NCBI RefSeq assembly: GCF_000337535.1
Contig: NZ_AOIP01000015.1
Coordinates: 213,112-277,111 of the forward strand
Reading direction: 5' to 3'
Source of the DNA: Natrialba aegyptia DSM 13077
GTDB lineage: Archaea > Halobacteriota > Halobacteria > Halobacteriales > Natrialbaceae
DNA length: 64,000 bases
The notes beneath the pieces are model-generated. The model was given only the letters and a program-made list of their open reading frames with translations, was not told where the DNA came from and made no database searches. This document shows, one piece after another, positions 34,722-43,302 of this stretch (its first letter is position 1; every line of letters begins with the position of its first letter). Position numbers and translations under genes: made by a program.

Positions 34722-35648
34722 ATGCAGGTCCTCGTCGCCGGCGGCACCGGCTTCATCGGCACGCACCTCTGTACCGAACTCGCCGAACGCGGCCACGAGG
34801 TCACTGCGCTGTCTCGAAACCCGACGGCCGAAGACGCCGACGAATTCCCCGACGAGGTCGACCTGTCGACGGGCGACGTGAGCGCCTACGATTCGATCGT
34901 CGACGCCGTCGCGGACCACGACGCCATCGTCAATCTCGTCGCCCTCTCCCCGCTCTACCAGCCCCCCGGCGGGACCGACCACGAGACGGTCCACCTCGGC
35001 GGCACGGAAAACCTGGTTCGAGCGGCCGAGGAACACGGCGTCGATCGATTCCTCCAACTCAGTGCCCTCGGCGCCGATCCCGACGGGCCGACGGCGTATA
35101 TTCGCACCAAGGGCCGCGCCGAGTCGATCGTCCGCGAAGCGGCACTGAGTTGGACGATCGTCCGTCCCGCAGTCGTCTTCGGCGACGGCGGCGAGTTCCT
35201 CTCCTTCGCAAAACGACTCACGACGCCGTACCTGACCGGCCTGCCCGGCGGCGGGAAGACGCGCTTTCAGCCGATCTGGGTCGGCGACTTCGTCCCGATC
35301 CTCGCCGACGCGCTCGAGGACTCCCACGTCGGCCGAACGTACGAGATCGGCGGCCCCCAAGTCGTCACCCTGGCCGACGCAACCGAACTCGTCTACGAGG
35401 CGGACGGTCGACCGGTGACGATCCTCCCGATACCGATGGCGCTCACGAAGTTCGGACTCATCGCCGTCGATCCGCTGCCGTTCGTCCCGTTCGGAACAGA
35501 CCAGGCGCGCTCGCTCGAGTTCGATAACACCGTCGCGGAGAACGACGTGCAGGCGTTCGGCGTCGAACCAGCTGATCTGTTGACGCTCGGTGCGTATCTT
35601 GGCGTGCGAGATGGGACGCCGCGCGAGAGGAGTCGACCGCTCGCCTAA
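34722..35648 (+). CDS. NAD(P)-binding epimerase-like protein (NDUFA9-type SDR)
   Basis: The motif VLVAGGTGFIGTHLCTELAERGHEV (residues 3-27) is an SDR nucleotide site. The pattern LQLSALGADPDGPTAYIRTKGRAE, with Tyr and Lys spaced as Y-x3-K, and WTIVRPAVVFGDG place it in the atypical SDR group near complex I subunit NDUFA9. Bacterial and archaeal members are often reductases or assembly factors of unknown substrate. ACTTATTTGGG at 34688-34698 is a TATA element spaced about 30 bases from ATG 34722. The next gene is CetZ1. Confidence 0.85.
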   Translation: MQVLVAGGTGFIGTHLCTELAERGHEVTALSRNPTAEDADEFPDEVDLSTGDVSAYDSIVDAVADHDAIVNLVALSPLYQPPGGTDHETVHLGGTENLVRAAEEHGVDRFLQLSALGADPDGPTAYIRTKGRAESIVREAALSWTIVRPAVVFGDGGEFLSFAKRLTTPYLTGLPGGGKTRFQPIWVGDFVPILADALEDSHVGRTYEIGGPQVVTLADATELVYEADGRPVTILPIPMALTKFGLIAVDPLPFVPFGTDQARSLEFDNTVAENDVQAFGVEPADLLTLGAYLGVRDGTPRERSRPLA

Positions 35649-35776
35649 TCGGCCGCCGTCTATATCTCAAGTTACCGACTTATATCTATTGGCTGTTGAG
35701 TAGATGTTTCTTCAAACCCGCCTCAGTCTATCGATTTATGGCGATATAGAATTACGCAAGAAATTCACTTCATAGA

Positions 35777-35789
35777 AAGACTTATAGTC
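35777..35789 (+). promoter_or_regulatory. Putative TATA element of cetZ1
   Basis: AGACTTATAGTCC, itself an imperfect dyad (GACT/AGTC), lies about 48 bases before ATG 35832, which would leave a short leader of about 20 bases. The upstream 130 bases (35650-35775) are unusually AT-rich and contain two further TTATAT-type elements, so promoter choice is uncertain. Confidence 0.45.
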
Positions 35790-35831
35790 CTAATCGCTCT
35801 GGTCCAAATCAACGGAGCCCCCTGACAAAGT

Positions 35832-37010
35832 ATGAAGCTGGCGATGATCGGATTTGGACAGGCCGGTGGCAAAATCGTCGATCGATTCCTCGATTACGAC
35901 GATCGGACTAACAGCGGTATCGTCCGTGCGGCGATCGCTGTAAACTCCGCGAAGGCGGATCTGATGGGTCTCGAACGGATTCCACAGGACAATCGCGTTC
36001 TCATCGGTCAGGCCCGTGTCAAGGGCCACGGCGTTGGAGCGGACAACGAACTCGGCGCGGAAATCGCCGAAGAAGACATCGACGAAGTGCAAAACGCGAT
36101 CGACTCGATTCCGACCCACGAGGTCGACGCGTTCCTGATCGTCTCCGGCATGGGTGGTGGGACCGGCTCTGGCGGTGCGCCAGTTCTTGCGAAGCATCTC
36201 CAGCGGATCTATACGATTCCCGTCTACGGTCTCGGCGTTCTCCCCGGCACGGACGAGGGCGGCATCTACACGCTCAACGCGGCGCGCTCGTTCCAGACCT
36301 TCGTTCGCGAGGTCGACAACCTGCTCGTCTTCGACAACGACTCCTGGCGACAGACCGGCGAGTCCGTCGAAGGCGGCTACGAACAGATCAACGAGGAGAT
36401 CGTCCGCCGGTTCGGGCTGCTCTTCGGTGCCGGCGAAGTCGCCGGCGATCAGGAAGTCGCAGAGAGCGTCGTCGACTCCTCCGAGATCATCAACACGCTC
36501 TCGGGCGGGGGCGTCTCTACCGTCGGCTTCGCGAGCGAGGAGGTCGAACTCAACACCAGCGGCGGACTGCTCTCCCGGTTCACCGGCGACGGAGCCAGCG
36601 ACGAGGGACTCGACGCCGCAAACACGACCAACCGGATCACCAGTCTCGTTCGCAAGGCCGCCCTCGGTCGACTCACACTCCCCTGTGAGATCGAGGGCAC
36701 CGAACGCGCGCTACTCGTCCTCGGCGGCCCCTCGGAGTACTTAAACCGAAAAGGCATCGAGCGCGGGCGCAAGTGGCTCGAAGAAGAAACCGGCAGCATG
36801 GAAGTCCGCGGTGGCGACTACCCGCGCGAAAAACCGGAAGTCGCCGCAGCGATCCTGCTCTCGGGCGTCACGAACGTCCCCCGGATCAAGCGTCTCCAGC
36901 AGGTCGCAATCGAGGCCCAGGACAACATGGACGACATCCAGGCCGAAAGCGAAGAGAACCTCGAAGAACTCGTCGAGGACGACGAGGACGAACTCGAGCC
37001 GTTGTTCTGA
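35832..37010 (+). CDS. cetZ1: CetZ1 tubulin-like GTPase
   Basis: CetZ1 polymerises and controls rod formation and motility in Haloferax. The tubulin signature GGGTGSG is at residues 108-114, with the N-terminal GFGQAGGK loop. Compared with the CetZ2-like protein at 22153 it has an insert near residues 240-270 (SGGLLSRFTGDGAS...) and a longer acidic C-terminal tail ending EDELEPLF. At 392 residues it matches CetZ1 length. It is followed by cofC and cofG in the same direction, the arrangement I recall around cetZ1 in Haloferax, which supports the assignment. Confidence 0.92.
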   Translation: MKLAMIGFGQAGGKIVDRFLDYDDRTNSGIVRAAIAVNSAKADLMGLERIPQDNRVLIGQARVKGHGVGADNELGAEIAEEDIDEVQNAIDSIPTHEVDAFLIVSGMGGGTGSGGAPVLAKHLQRIYTIPVYGLGVLPGTDEGGIYTLNAARSFQTFVREVDNLLVFDNDSWRQTGESVEGGYEQINEEIVRRFGLLFGAGEVAGDQEVAESVVDSSEIINTLSGGGVSTVGFASEEVELNTSGGLLSRFTGDGASDEGLDAANTTNRITSLVRKAALGRLTLPCEIEGTERALLVLGGPSEYLNRKGIERGRKWLEEETGSMEVRGGDYPREKPEVAAAILLSGVTNVPRIKRLQQVAIEAQDNMDDIQAESEENLEELVEDDEDELEPLF

Positions 37011-37248
37011 CGGACCGAGTTCACCGACGCGCTACCGAACTGAACTCGCGAGGACCGGTTCGGAACCGCAGCTGGTTCGACTACTCGCAACGAATGCACG
37101 TGCTGTAGCGCCTCTCTCGTGTCGTTTCCGGGTGTTCGTGACGGGGGCCACGAACGAAACGGACGAACGAGTCCCCAAGTGGCATGGGGTATGATCCCAA
37201 CCCGGGAGTTCGACGTGTTTTTGGATGCCTGTTTCTAACCACTGATAA

Positions 37249-37932
37249 ATGCAGGTCGTCGTCCCGTTCGCTGCCGAGACGCCGAAGACGCGTCTCGGTA
37301 CGGTACTCGCTCCCGCCGAGCGACGCAGTGTGGCCAGAGCCATGCTCGCGGACGTTCTCGATGCACTCGTCGAGGCCGATCCGGAACTCGAGCCGCTGAT
37401 CCTGTCGACGGCACCGATCGAACTCGACGAGTGCGACGAGTTCACCGACCGTGCACCACGCCCTGCCGTCGCGGTCGACGACCGGCCGTTAACCGAGGCA
37501 GTGAACGCCCACCTCGCGGCGACGGCGGAGCCCCTCGCGATCGTTATGGCGGATCTGGCGCTTGCAACCCCCGAAGCGATTACGGACGTCGTCGAGACGC
37601 CGGGAGATGTCGTCATCGCGCCCGGGCGGGGCGGCGGAACGAACGCGCTCGTGGTTCGCCACCCCGCGTTCAGAGTGGACTATCACGGAGCCTCGTATCG
37701 CGACCACCGAGCGCGCGCCCGGGAAGTCGGCGCGACGATCGAGACGGTCGACTCGTTTCGGCTGGGAACGGATATCGACGAACCGGCGGATCTGGCCGAG
37801 GTATTGCTCCACGGTCGCGGACGGACAGCGACGGCGCTCCGGGAGTGGGGATTCGAACTCGAGACGAGCGACGGGCGGGTCGGCGTCGACCGCTCGGCTG
37901 CCGGTTCGGCGTCCGATTCCTGCGAAAACTGA
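37249..37932 (+). CDS. cofC: 2-phospho-L-lactate (or PEP) guanylyltransferase CofC
   Basis: CofC joins GTP to 2-phospholactate or PEP, making the activated side chain for coenzyme F420. The N-terminal VVPFAAETPKTRLGTVL is the nucleotidyltransferase loop, IVMADLALATPE carries the metal-binding Asp, and PGRGGGTNALVV followed by YGxxSY-like DYHGASYRDH is typical of the family. It has 227 residues. The C-terminal 25 residues are low-complexity Ser/Asp/Glu. It is followed by cofG. Confidence 0.92.
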   Translation: MQVVVPFAAETPKTRLGTVLAPAERRSVARAMLADVLDALVEADPELEPLILSTAPIELDECDEFTDRAPRPAVAVDDRPLTEAVNAHLAATAEPLAIVMADLALATPEAITDVVETPGDVVIAPGRGGGTNALVVRHPAFRVDYHGASYRDHRARAREVGATIETVDSFRLGTDIDEPADLAEVLLHGRGRTATALREWGFELETSDGRVGVDRSAAGSASDSCEN

Positions 37933-38034
37933 CCGCGGATCGACCGCAACCGACTGCGGATTGCCCGAGGCGGATCGACGAGGATACCGCTCGAAGTGAA
38001 ACGCTTTAGGGCGGCGCAACGACACACCGAGGTA

Positions 38035-39231
38035 ATGATTCCCGGGGCGGCGGAGTACGATATCGAACTCACGATCGACGAGGCGGCGATCACCGACCTG
38101 CTGGCTGTCGAACCCGATCACGTCGGACCGCCGTCGGAGCTGAGTTTCTCGCGGAACGTCTTCGTCCCGCTGACGACGGCGTGTCGGTACACCTGCACCT
38201 ATTGTACGTACTTCGATCCGCCGGGACAGGCCTCCCTGCTCTCGCTCGAGGAGGTTCGGGACATCTGCAAACGGGGAGCCGACGCCGGCTGTACCGAGGC
38301 GCTGTTCACCTTCGGCGACGATCCCGACGACCGCTACACCGAGATCCACGACCAGCTCGATGCATGGGGCTACGACTCGATTCACACCTACCTGCGAGCG
38401 GCCTGCGAGGTCGCCCTGGAGGAGGGACTGCTCCCGCACGCGAATCCCGGCGACCAGACCCGCGAGCAGCTGGCGACGGTCGCCGACGTCAACGCCAGTA
38501 TGGGCGTGATGCTCGAAACGACCGCCGACGTCGACGCCCACGGCGGCCCCCGACAGAAGGAACCGGGTCAACGCCTGCGGACGATCGCGAACGCAGGCGA
38601 ACTCGACGTGGCGTTTACAACCGGCATCCTCGTCGGCATCGGCGAGGACTGGCGCGACCGCGCCGAGAGCCTGCTCGCCATCCGCGAGCTTCACGAGCGG
38701 TACGATCACATTCAAGAGGTCATCGTCCAACCCGTCGTGAGCAACGAGCGCTGGCGCGACGGCTCCCCCGACCTCGAAACGATGCGCCGCGTCACGGCGA
38801 TGGCGCGGGTCGCCCTCCCCGAGGAGATCTCCGTGCAGGTCCCGCCGAACCTCACGGCCGCCCGCGAACTCGTCGACTGCGGCGTCGACGACCTCGGCGG
38901 CGTCTCTCCCGTCACCGACGACCACATCAACCCCGACTACACCTGGCCGGCGCTCCGAGAACTCGAGGACATCGCCGCCGACGCCGGCCTTCCACTTTGC
39001 GAACGGCTCCCGGTATACGAGCGATTCCTGCCGTCCGACCTGCGCACCGACGAGTTCAGCGGCGTGCCAGCAGCGGGAACCGGCGGGGATGGGGCCGGCA
39101 CCGAAGCGGAGACGCGCGAGTGGCTTTCACCGCAGATTCGGGCGGCGCTGACGGCGGACGATGCCGGCGGACGACGGTATCGGTCGGTGCTTCGGGGTGA
39201 GGCGACGATTTCGACGGCGACGGACGACTGA
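38035..39231 (+). CDS. cofG: FO synthase subunit 1, CofG (radical SAM)
   Basis: CofG works with CofH to build the deazaflavin FO from tyrosine and the pyrimidinedione precursor. The radical-SAM motif is CRYTCTYC at about residues 44-51. FTFGDDPDDRY, the HANPG strand, MGVMLETTAD and the C-terminal VQVPPNL...GVDDLGGVSPVTDDHINPDYTWP are diagnostic. ATG 38035 (MIPGAAEYD) is preferred over a GTG 13 codons earlier because it matches family length (398 residues). cofH is not adjacent but 2.5 kb away on the other strand. Confidence 0.93.
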   Translation: MIPGAAEYDIELTIDEAAITDLLAVEPDHVGPPSELSFSRNVFVPLTTACRYTCTYCTYFDPPGQASLLSLEEVRDICKRGADAGCTEALFTFGDDPDDRYTEIHDQLDAWGYDSIHTYLRAACEVALEEGLLPHANPGDQTREQLATVADVNASMGVMLETTADVDAHGGPRQKEPGQRLRTIANAGELDVAFTTGILVGIGEDWRDRAESLLAIRELHERYDHIQEVIVQPVVSNERWRDGSPDLETMRRVTAMARVALPEEISVQVPPNLTAARELVDCGVDDLGGVSPVTDDHINPDYTWPALRELEDIAADAGLPLCERLPVYERFLPSDLRTDEFSGVPAAGTGGDGAGTEAETREWLSPQIRAALTADDAGGRRYRSVLRGEATISTATDD

Positions 39232-39378
39232 TTCTACCGGAAGAACCCGTTACACACAGATCGAACTCGAGCGGCCGTCGTCACGAGCGATGATCTGTGA
39301 GACGCGACCGAGAAGTCAGTGACTGCTGTCCGGCAAGATGAGTGTCTGTGACTAAAAACGCGAAGGGGAGTGACGTAT

Positions 39379-40413
39379 TCAGGGCGTGATCATCGTGCCG
39401 TCAGTCTGTCCCGTTCCGGTCTGCCCGCCGGCCGCTCCCTGTCCGCCGGTTGCGCCGTCGGGGACGCTCGGCTCGCCCGGCGTCTTCTCGCCGCCGACGA
39501 GGAATTCCAGAAGGTTTCCGATGAAGACTTCGTTATCCGCGATGGTGGCAGTCTCCGAGGACATGAAACCCGTGTCGCCGACCGCGACCGCGTTATCGCT
39601 TCGGACGGCGACGCCGAACTCGCCCGAGTGGCGGCTCTCCTCGTGTTCGGCCGTTTCGCTCGTTGTCAAGAGCGTCTCTCCATCGGAGACGACCGCCGTC
39701 GGGCTATCGAGAACGACCCGGTCGACGCCGTCCGTCAGGGCCGTCTCCGACGCCGGCGTCACATCGATCGTCCGATAGTTCGAGCCGACGGACTCCATAT
39801 CGTAGAGGGAGCTGGTATCGTAGGCGATCCCGAGCGGCGACGTGACCGCGGCGAACTCGCCCTGGCCGGCTTCGGCACCACTGGCATCGCCGAGCAGGTC
39901 GCCGACGGCAGTGCTCGCGTCACCGCCGCTCGGTCCGGCAGCGAACATGACGCGGCCGCCGGCGTCGGCGAATTCCGTGACGGCGTCGGCCTCTCCTGCC
40001 GTGTATCGCTGGGTCGGTTCCGCGACGATGAACGCGTCCGCATCCTGTAAGTCACTCCTGAGCGCAGCATCCGGGCTGTCGGCGAACTGACCGGCACCCT
40101 CGTGGTACGTGACGGTGTGGCCGGCCGCAGTCAGCGCCGAGACGACCGGCTGCAAATCCGCTTCCGAGACGCCGTTTCCGTGAGCTACGTCGATCAGCAC
40201 CGTCTTCGACCCGGTCGAACTGAACTCGATCTCGCCGCTCTGGTCGAGTTCATCGACGGCGGTCGCGTTCGGCTGGAAATGGGGCTGGTCGACGGTCGGT
40301 TTCGCCGTCTGTCCCTGGTCGGTCACGACGCCGGCGGCGGTGACGGCGGCGACGGTGAGGAGGACGACGGTGACGAACAGCGCGAGTCGCGAGCGGAGCG
40401 GGCCTGCACTCAT
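39379..40413 (-). CDS. DUF4350-type secreted or membrane-anchored protein
   Basis: One N-terminal hydrophobic segment (about residues 9-30) precedes a class I glutamine amidotransferase-like fold of the DUF4350 kind: VLIDVAHGNGVSEADL, DADAFIVAEPTQRYTAGEADAVTEFADAGGRVMFAAGP. The nucleophile Cys of true amidotransferases is absent, so it is probably a binding module. The last 30 residues are Gly/Gln/Thr/Pro-rich. Its ATG overlaps the stop of the SppA gene by four bases, so the two are a translation unit: a surface protease and a partner. Confidence 0.75.
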   Translation of the reverse strand: MSAGPLRSRLALFVTVVLLTVAAVTAAGVVTDQGQTAKPTVDQPHFQPNATAVDELDQSGEIEFSSTGSKTVLIDVAHGNGVSEADLQPVVSALTAAGHTVTYHEGAGQFADSPDAALRSDLQDADAFIVAEPTQRYTAGEADAVTEFADAGGRVMFAAGPSGGDASTAVGDLLGDASGAEAGQGEFAAVTSPLGIAYDTSSLYDMESVGSNYRTIDVTPASETALTDGVDRVVLDSPTAVVSDGETLLTTSETAEHEESRHSGEFGVAVRSDNAVAVGDTGFMSSETATIADNEVFIGNLLEFLVGGEKTPGEPSVPDGATGGQGAAGGQTGTGQTDGTMITP

Positions 40414-41408
40414 GGCGAGGCACCTCCCTGTGGGGCCTCCAGTGATGGTGTCGGTCCTGCCGCGTCGGATGCGGTGCGTTCGCCACCGGTCTCGGCGATG
40501 ACGGTCTCGCCGTCGACGCTCCCCCAGAGCGCGAGGAACGCGGGTGTGGACACGTCGCCGTACTGGCCGAACGTCTGCGGGTGGTGGTGCGGCCCGGTTG
40601 CGGCGGTTTCGCCGCCGCTGTCGTCGCCCTCGAGGAGGATCCCGGTGCCGAGAGACGAACTCCGTTCCATCTCGACGACCTCGTAGTCGCCGAGTCCGGC
40701 ACGATCCGCGGCCTCGCCCACCGCGACTTCGGTATCGCCGATTTCGTCTGCGAGCCCGTTGTCGACGGCCTCGGTACCGGTGTAGACCTTCGCGTAGGAG
40801 AGTTCGGTTTCGGAAAGCGAGAGGTCGTCGCCGCGGTGTTCGAGGACCGAGCCGAGGAACGTCTGTTTCATCAGTTCGGTCTGTTCTTTGACCTGCGTCT
40901 CGCTCATTGTACCCTTGTCGGGACCGGTCCTGATCTCGTTCGTGGCTGAGCTATCGGTGTAGGTTGCGCGGACGCCGATGCTGCCGACGGTCGAACTCGG
41001 GGAGACGTAGATGTCGTCCGTCGGGGCGCTCATGTAGTACGCGCCGGAGGCACCCATCGATTGGATGCTGGCGATGACGGGCATCTCCGCAGCGGTGCGC
41101 TCGACGGCGAGATAGAGGCGTTCACTCGCGGTGACGCCGCCACCGGGACTATCGATTTCGAGAACGACCGCATCGATGGAACTGTTCTCGCGGGCCGTCT
41201 CGAGATCGGCTGCGATTTCGTCGGCGGATGCCTCGGTAATCGACTGGTCGACTTCGATGACCGCAACGGAGCCATCCGGGCCGCTCGTGGCCCCCCAGGC
41301 GATCGGCGCGACCGCAGCACCGACGAGGAGGGCAGCGACGACGACGGTCACGTACGACCGTGCGATCGTCCCGAGTAGCTCTCGGACGGCAGTGAGCTTT
41401 CCTGTCAT
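40410..41408 (-). CDS. Second SppA-like S49 peptidase
   Basis: After an N-terminal TM segment (about residues 19-40), the S49 domain has the nucleophile in SMGASGAYYM (Ser121) and the preceding DSPGGG strand. A Lys in DKGTMSETQVKEQ (about 160-172) is a candidate base. A predicted cytosolic or extracellular tail after residue 255 contains PHHHPQTFGQYG and is Gly/Ser-rich. Bacterial SppA/SohB and archaeal homologues cleave membrane-embedded peptides. It differs clearly from the SppA encoded at 19691. It is the first gene of a pair with the DUF4350 protein. Confidence 0.88.
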   Translation of the reverse strand: MTGKLTAVRELLGTIARSYVTVVVAALLVGAAVAPIAWGATSGPDGSVAVIEVDQSITEASADEIAADLETARENSSIDAVVLEIDSPGGGVTASERLYLAVERTAAEMPVIASIQSMGASGAYYMSAPTDDIYVSPSSTVGSIGVRATYTDSSATNEIRTGPDKGTMSETQVKEQTELMKQTFLGSVLEHRGDDLSLSETELSYAKVYTGTEAVDNGLADEIGDTEVAVGEAADRAGLGDYEVVEMERSSSLGTGILLEGDDSGGETAATGPHHHPQTFGQYGDVSTPAFLALWGSVDGETVIAETGGERTASDAAGPTPSLEAPQGGASP

Positions 41409-41433
41409 TTCAGTGTGAGTGACTCTCGTTACT

Positions 41434-41448
41434 GGATATATAAAAATT
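41434..41448 (-). promoter_or_regulatory. TATA element of the second sppA operon
   Basis: GGATATATAAAAATT, read here on the plus strand, is centred about 33 bases upstream of the minus-strand start at 41408. It is one of the strongest TATA-like stretches in the window. A second AT-rich stretch (41452-41475, including TTTTATAG) lies further upstream and may bind a regulator. Confidence 0.6.
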
Positions 41449-41615
41449 CCTTGATTTATCTACAGTATTTTATAGACAGAGGCGCTGCTATCGGCGAGAG
41501 TGACCGTCCGACGGCCACCACACCGGTTCCGTCACGACTGCCGATCCGACTCCCCCAGTCGTCGCTGGCAGCTAGTCCGTCGAACGATAGTATAAAAGAC
41601 CCCGCCGAGCGTTTT

Positions 41616-41741
41616 CCGCCCCTGAAACTCCACCGTTCGACCGTCCGCCAGAAACCTACCACTCAATCGGCTGCCAGAAACCCGCCGCTCAGCCGTCCGT
41701 TAGAAATCCACCGCTCAATCGTCCGCCGAAACCGGTCGCTC
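41616..41741. repeat. 26-bp tandem repeat containing the cofH stop codon
   Basis: Five units of 26 bases begin at 41616, 41642, 41668, 41694 and 41720. They share a core CGTCCGCCAGAAACC followed by ACCGCTCAAT. The stop codon of cofH (41715-41717 on the minus strand) falls in the fourth unit and the fifth is its last coding sequence, so the array looks like repeated copies of the 3' end of cofH extending into the spacer. Units differ by several substitutions but not by length. Confidence 0.85.
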
Positions 41742-43088
41742 TCCGCCGGCAAGCAACGGCGTTCCGTCGGCCTTCGGCCCGAGTTCAGGACCGAACGACG
41801 AGGCGGCCGGATCAACCACTCGCCGCGTCTCGTAGTCCGTCGACCGCTCGACCGGCACCCGTCCGATCGAAGAGATCAACTCGACGTAGTCGGCGACCGA
41901 TCTGAACTCGCCGAACTCGCCGCCGGCCCGCTTCGTGATCTCCTCGGAGAGGATCGTCCCCATGAAGTCGTCCGCGCCGCAGTGAAGCATCTTGAGTCCG
42001 GCCTCGTCCCCGTACTTGACCCACGAGGACTGGATGTGGTCGATGTTATCGAGGAAGAGCCGCGAGACGGCGATCATGAGTTCGTCTTCGGCCTGGGAGG
42101 CACCACTGTCGACCACGTCGTGTTCGAACAGCGGCGTGTTCTGGTGGATAAACGAGAGCGGGACGAACTCCGTGATCGCGCCGTCGACGCGCTCCTGGAG
42201 TTCGCGAACTCGCTTGAGGTGCATCGCACGGTGGGCCTCGTTCTCGACGTGGCCGTACATGATCGTCGCCGTGAGGCCGAGGCCGACGTTCGCCGCGGCC
42301 TCCATCGCTTCGAGCCAGCCGTCGGTGGTGATCTTTCCCGGGCAGATCACGTCGCGCACTTCGTCGACGAGGATTTCGGCGGCGGTCCCGGGCACGGTGT
42401 CGAGGCCGGCCTCGGCGAGTCGGCCGTACACGTCCTCGTAGGACCAGTCCGTTCCGCGCTTGGCGTGGTATCCCTCTTCCGGCGTCATCGAGTGGACGTG
42501 GACGCCGTCGACGCTCATCGCCTCGAGTTGCGCCGCGTAGGTTCCGGGATCGGTGTCGTAGCGCTCGGGCGGCTTGTAGTTGATTTCCTTGGGATTCGGA
42601 TGGGCGTCGAGAATCTCGCGGTGTTCCTCGTCGAGCGCGAACGCCGGGTGAAGCCCGGAGACGGACGTGACCTCGTAGATCCCGCGCGAAACGGCGTCTG
42701 CGACGATCTCCCGCGATTCTTCGGGCGTCTTCGTAAAGCCCGCCGTCTGGACCGCCGTCTCGCGTTCGAACGTGTGTGCGGCGTCCTTGAAGTTACAGAA
42801 CAGACAGCCCACGTTACAGGCCGTCGTGACGTTGTTGTTCAGATTCGCGACGAAGGTTACTTCCTCGCCGACGACGTCCGCTCGACGGTGATCTGCCGCC
42901 TCGAGCACCCGTTCCTTGCGCGCGTCGTCGATACCGTCGGTATCCGTCCCTGTCGTGAGCAACTCGATCGCGTCGTCGACCGTCAGTCGCTCACCTGTCC
43001 GTGCCTTCTCGAGTGCGTTCTCGAACGCCTGGTCGGTCTCGGGAACGTGCTCGAACGTGAGATCAGCCTCGGTCACCGGGCGCTCCAT
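41715..43088 (-). CDS. cofH: FO synthase subunit 2, CofH (radical SAM)
   Basis: CofH adds tyrosine-derived carbon to the pyrimidine precursor, and CofG closes the ring to FO. The radical-SAM cluster motif is CNVGCLFC at about residues 90-97. VSGLHPAFALDEEHREIL, VHVHSMTPEEGYHAKRG and LGLTATIMYGHVENEAHRA are family segments. The preferred start MERPVTEADL at 43088 gives 457 residues; six more in-frame codons are possible. Its 3' end lies in a 26-bp tandem repeat. It is on the opposite strand to cofG, with the SppA/DUF4350 pair between them. Confidence 0.93.
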   Translation of the reverse strand: MERPVTEADLTFEHVPETDQAFENALEKARTGERLTVDDAIELLTTGTDTDGIDDARKERVLEAADHRRADVVGEEVTFVANLNNNVTTACNVGCLFCNFKDAAHTFERETAVQTAGFTKTPEESREIVADAVSRGIYEVTSVSGLHPAFALDEEHREILDAHPNPKEINYKPPERYDTDPGTYAAQLEAMSVDGVHVHSMTPEEGYHAKRGTDWSYEDVYGRLAEAGLDTVPGTAAEILVDEVRDVICPGKITTDGWLEAMEAAANVGLGLTATIMYGHVENEAHRAMHLKRVRELQERVDGAITEFVPLSFIHQNTPLFEHDVVDSGASQAEDELMIAVSRLFLDNIDHIQSSWVKYGDEAGLKMLHCGADDFMGTILSEEITKRAGGEFGEFRSVADYVELISSIGRVPVERSTDYETRRVVDPAASSFGPELGPKADGTPLLAGGERPVSADD

Positions 43089-43254
43089 CGAGGTAACGAT
43101 ACGCACACAGCGAGAAAAACGTGGTGGAACCGGTCAACCCGCCGCCGAACTGATCGCCTTCCTCCGTCATTCGACGCCTCTCGCCGCTTTTCGCCTCGGA
43201 CGGCTGGCAAGCGATATTGAAACCTTCTTGACCCACCGTCCCGGCAACTGAGGT

Positions 43255-43302
43255 ATGGACGACGGTGACCGGCTCCATGCCCGTACGAGGTGGCGAGCGT
43301 GA
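43255..43302 (+). CDS. 15-codon leaderless mini-ORF overlapping the purC start
   Basis: GATATTGAAACC at 43213-43224 is a TATA-like element 30-40 bases before ATG 43255. The ORF encodes 15 residues ending RTRWRA and stops with TGA at 43300-43302. That TGA overlaps the purC start as GTGA. It contains the purC ribosome site, GAGGTGG, inside its coding sequence. It could be a leader peptide that couples translation, or chance. No homology is claimed. Confidence 0.4.
   Translation: MDDGDRLHARTRWRA

Noticed and set aside
39255-39299. CACAGATC/GATCTGTG inverted repeat after cofG
   Set aside because: Eight-base arms with a 29-base loop and no T-run; too weak to call a terminator or operator on its own.
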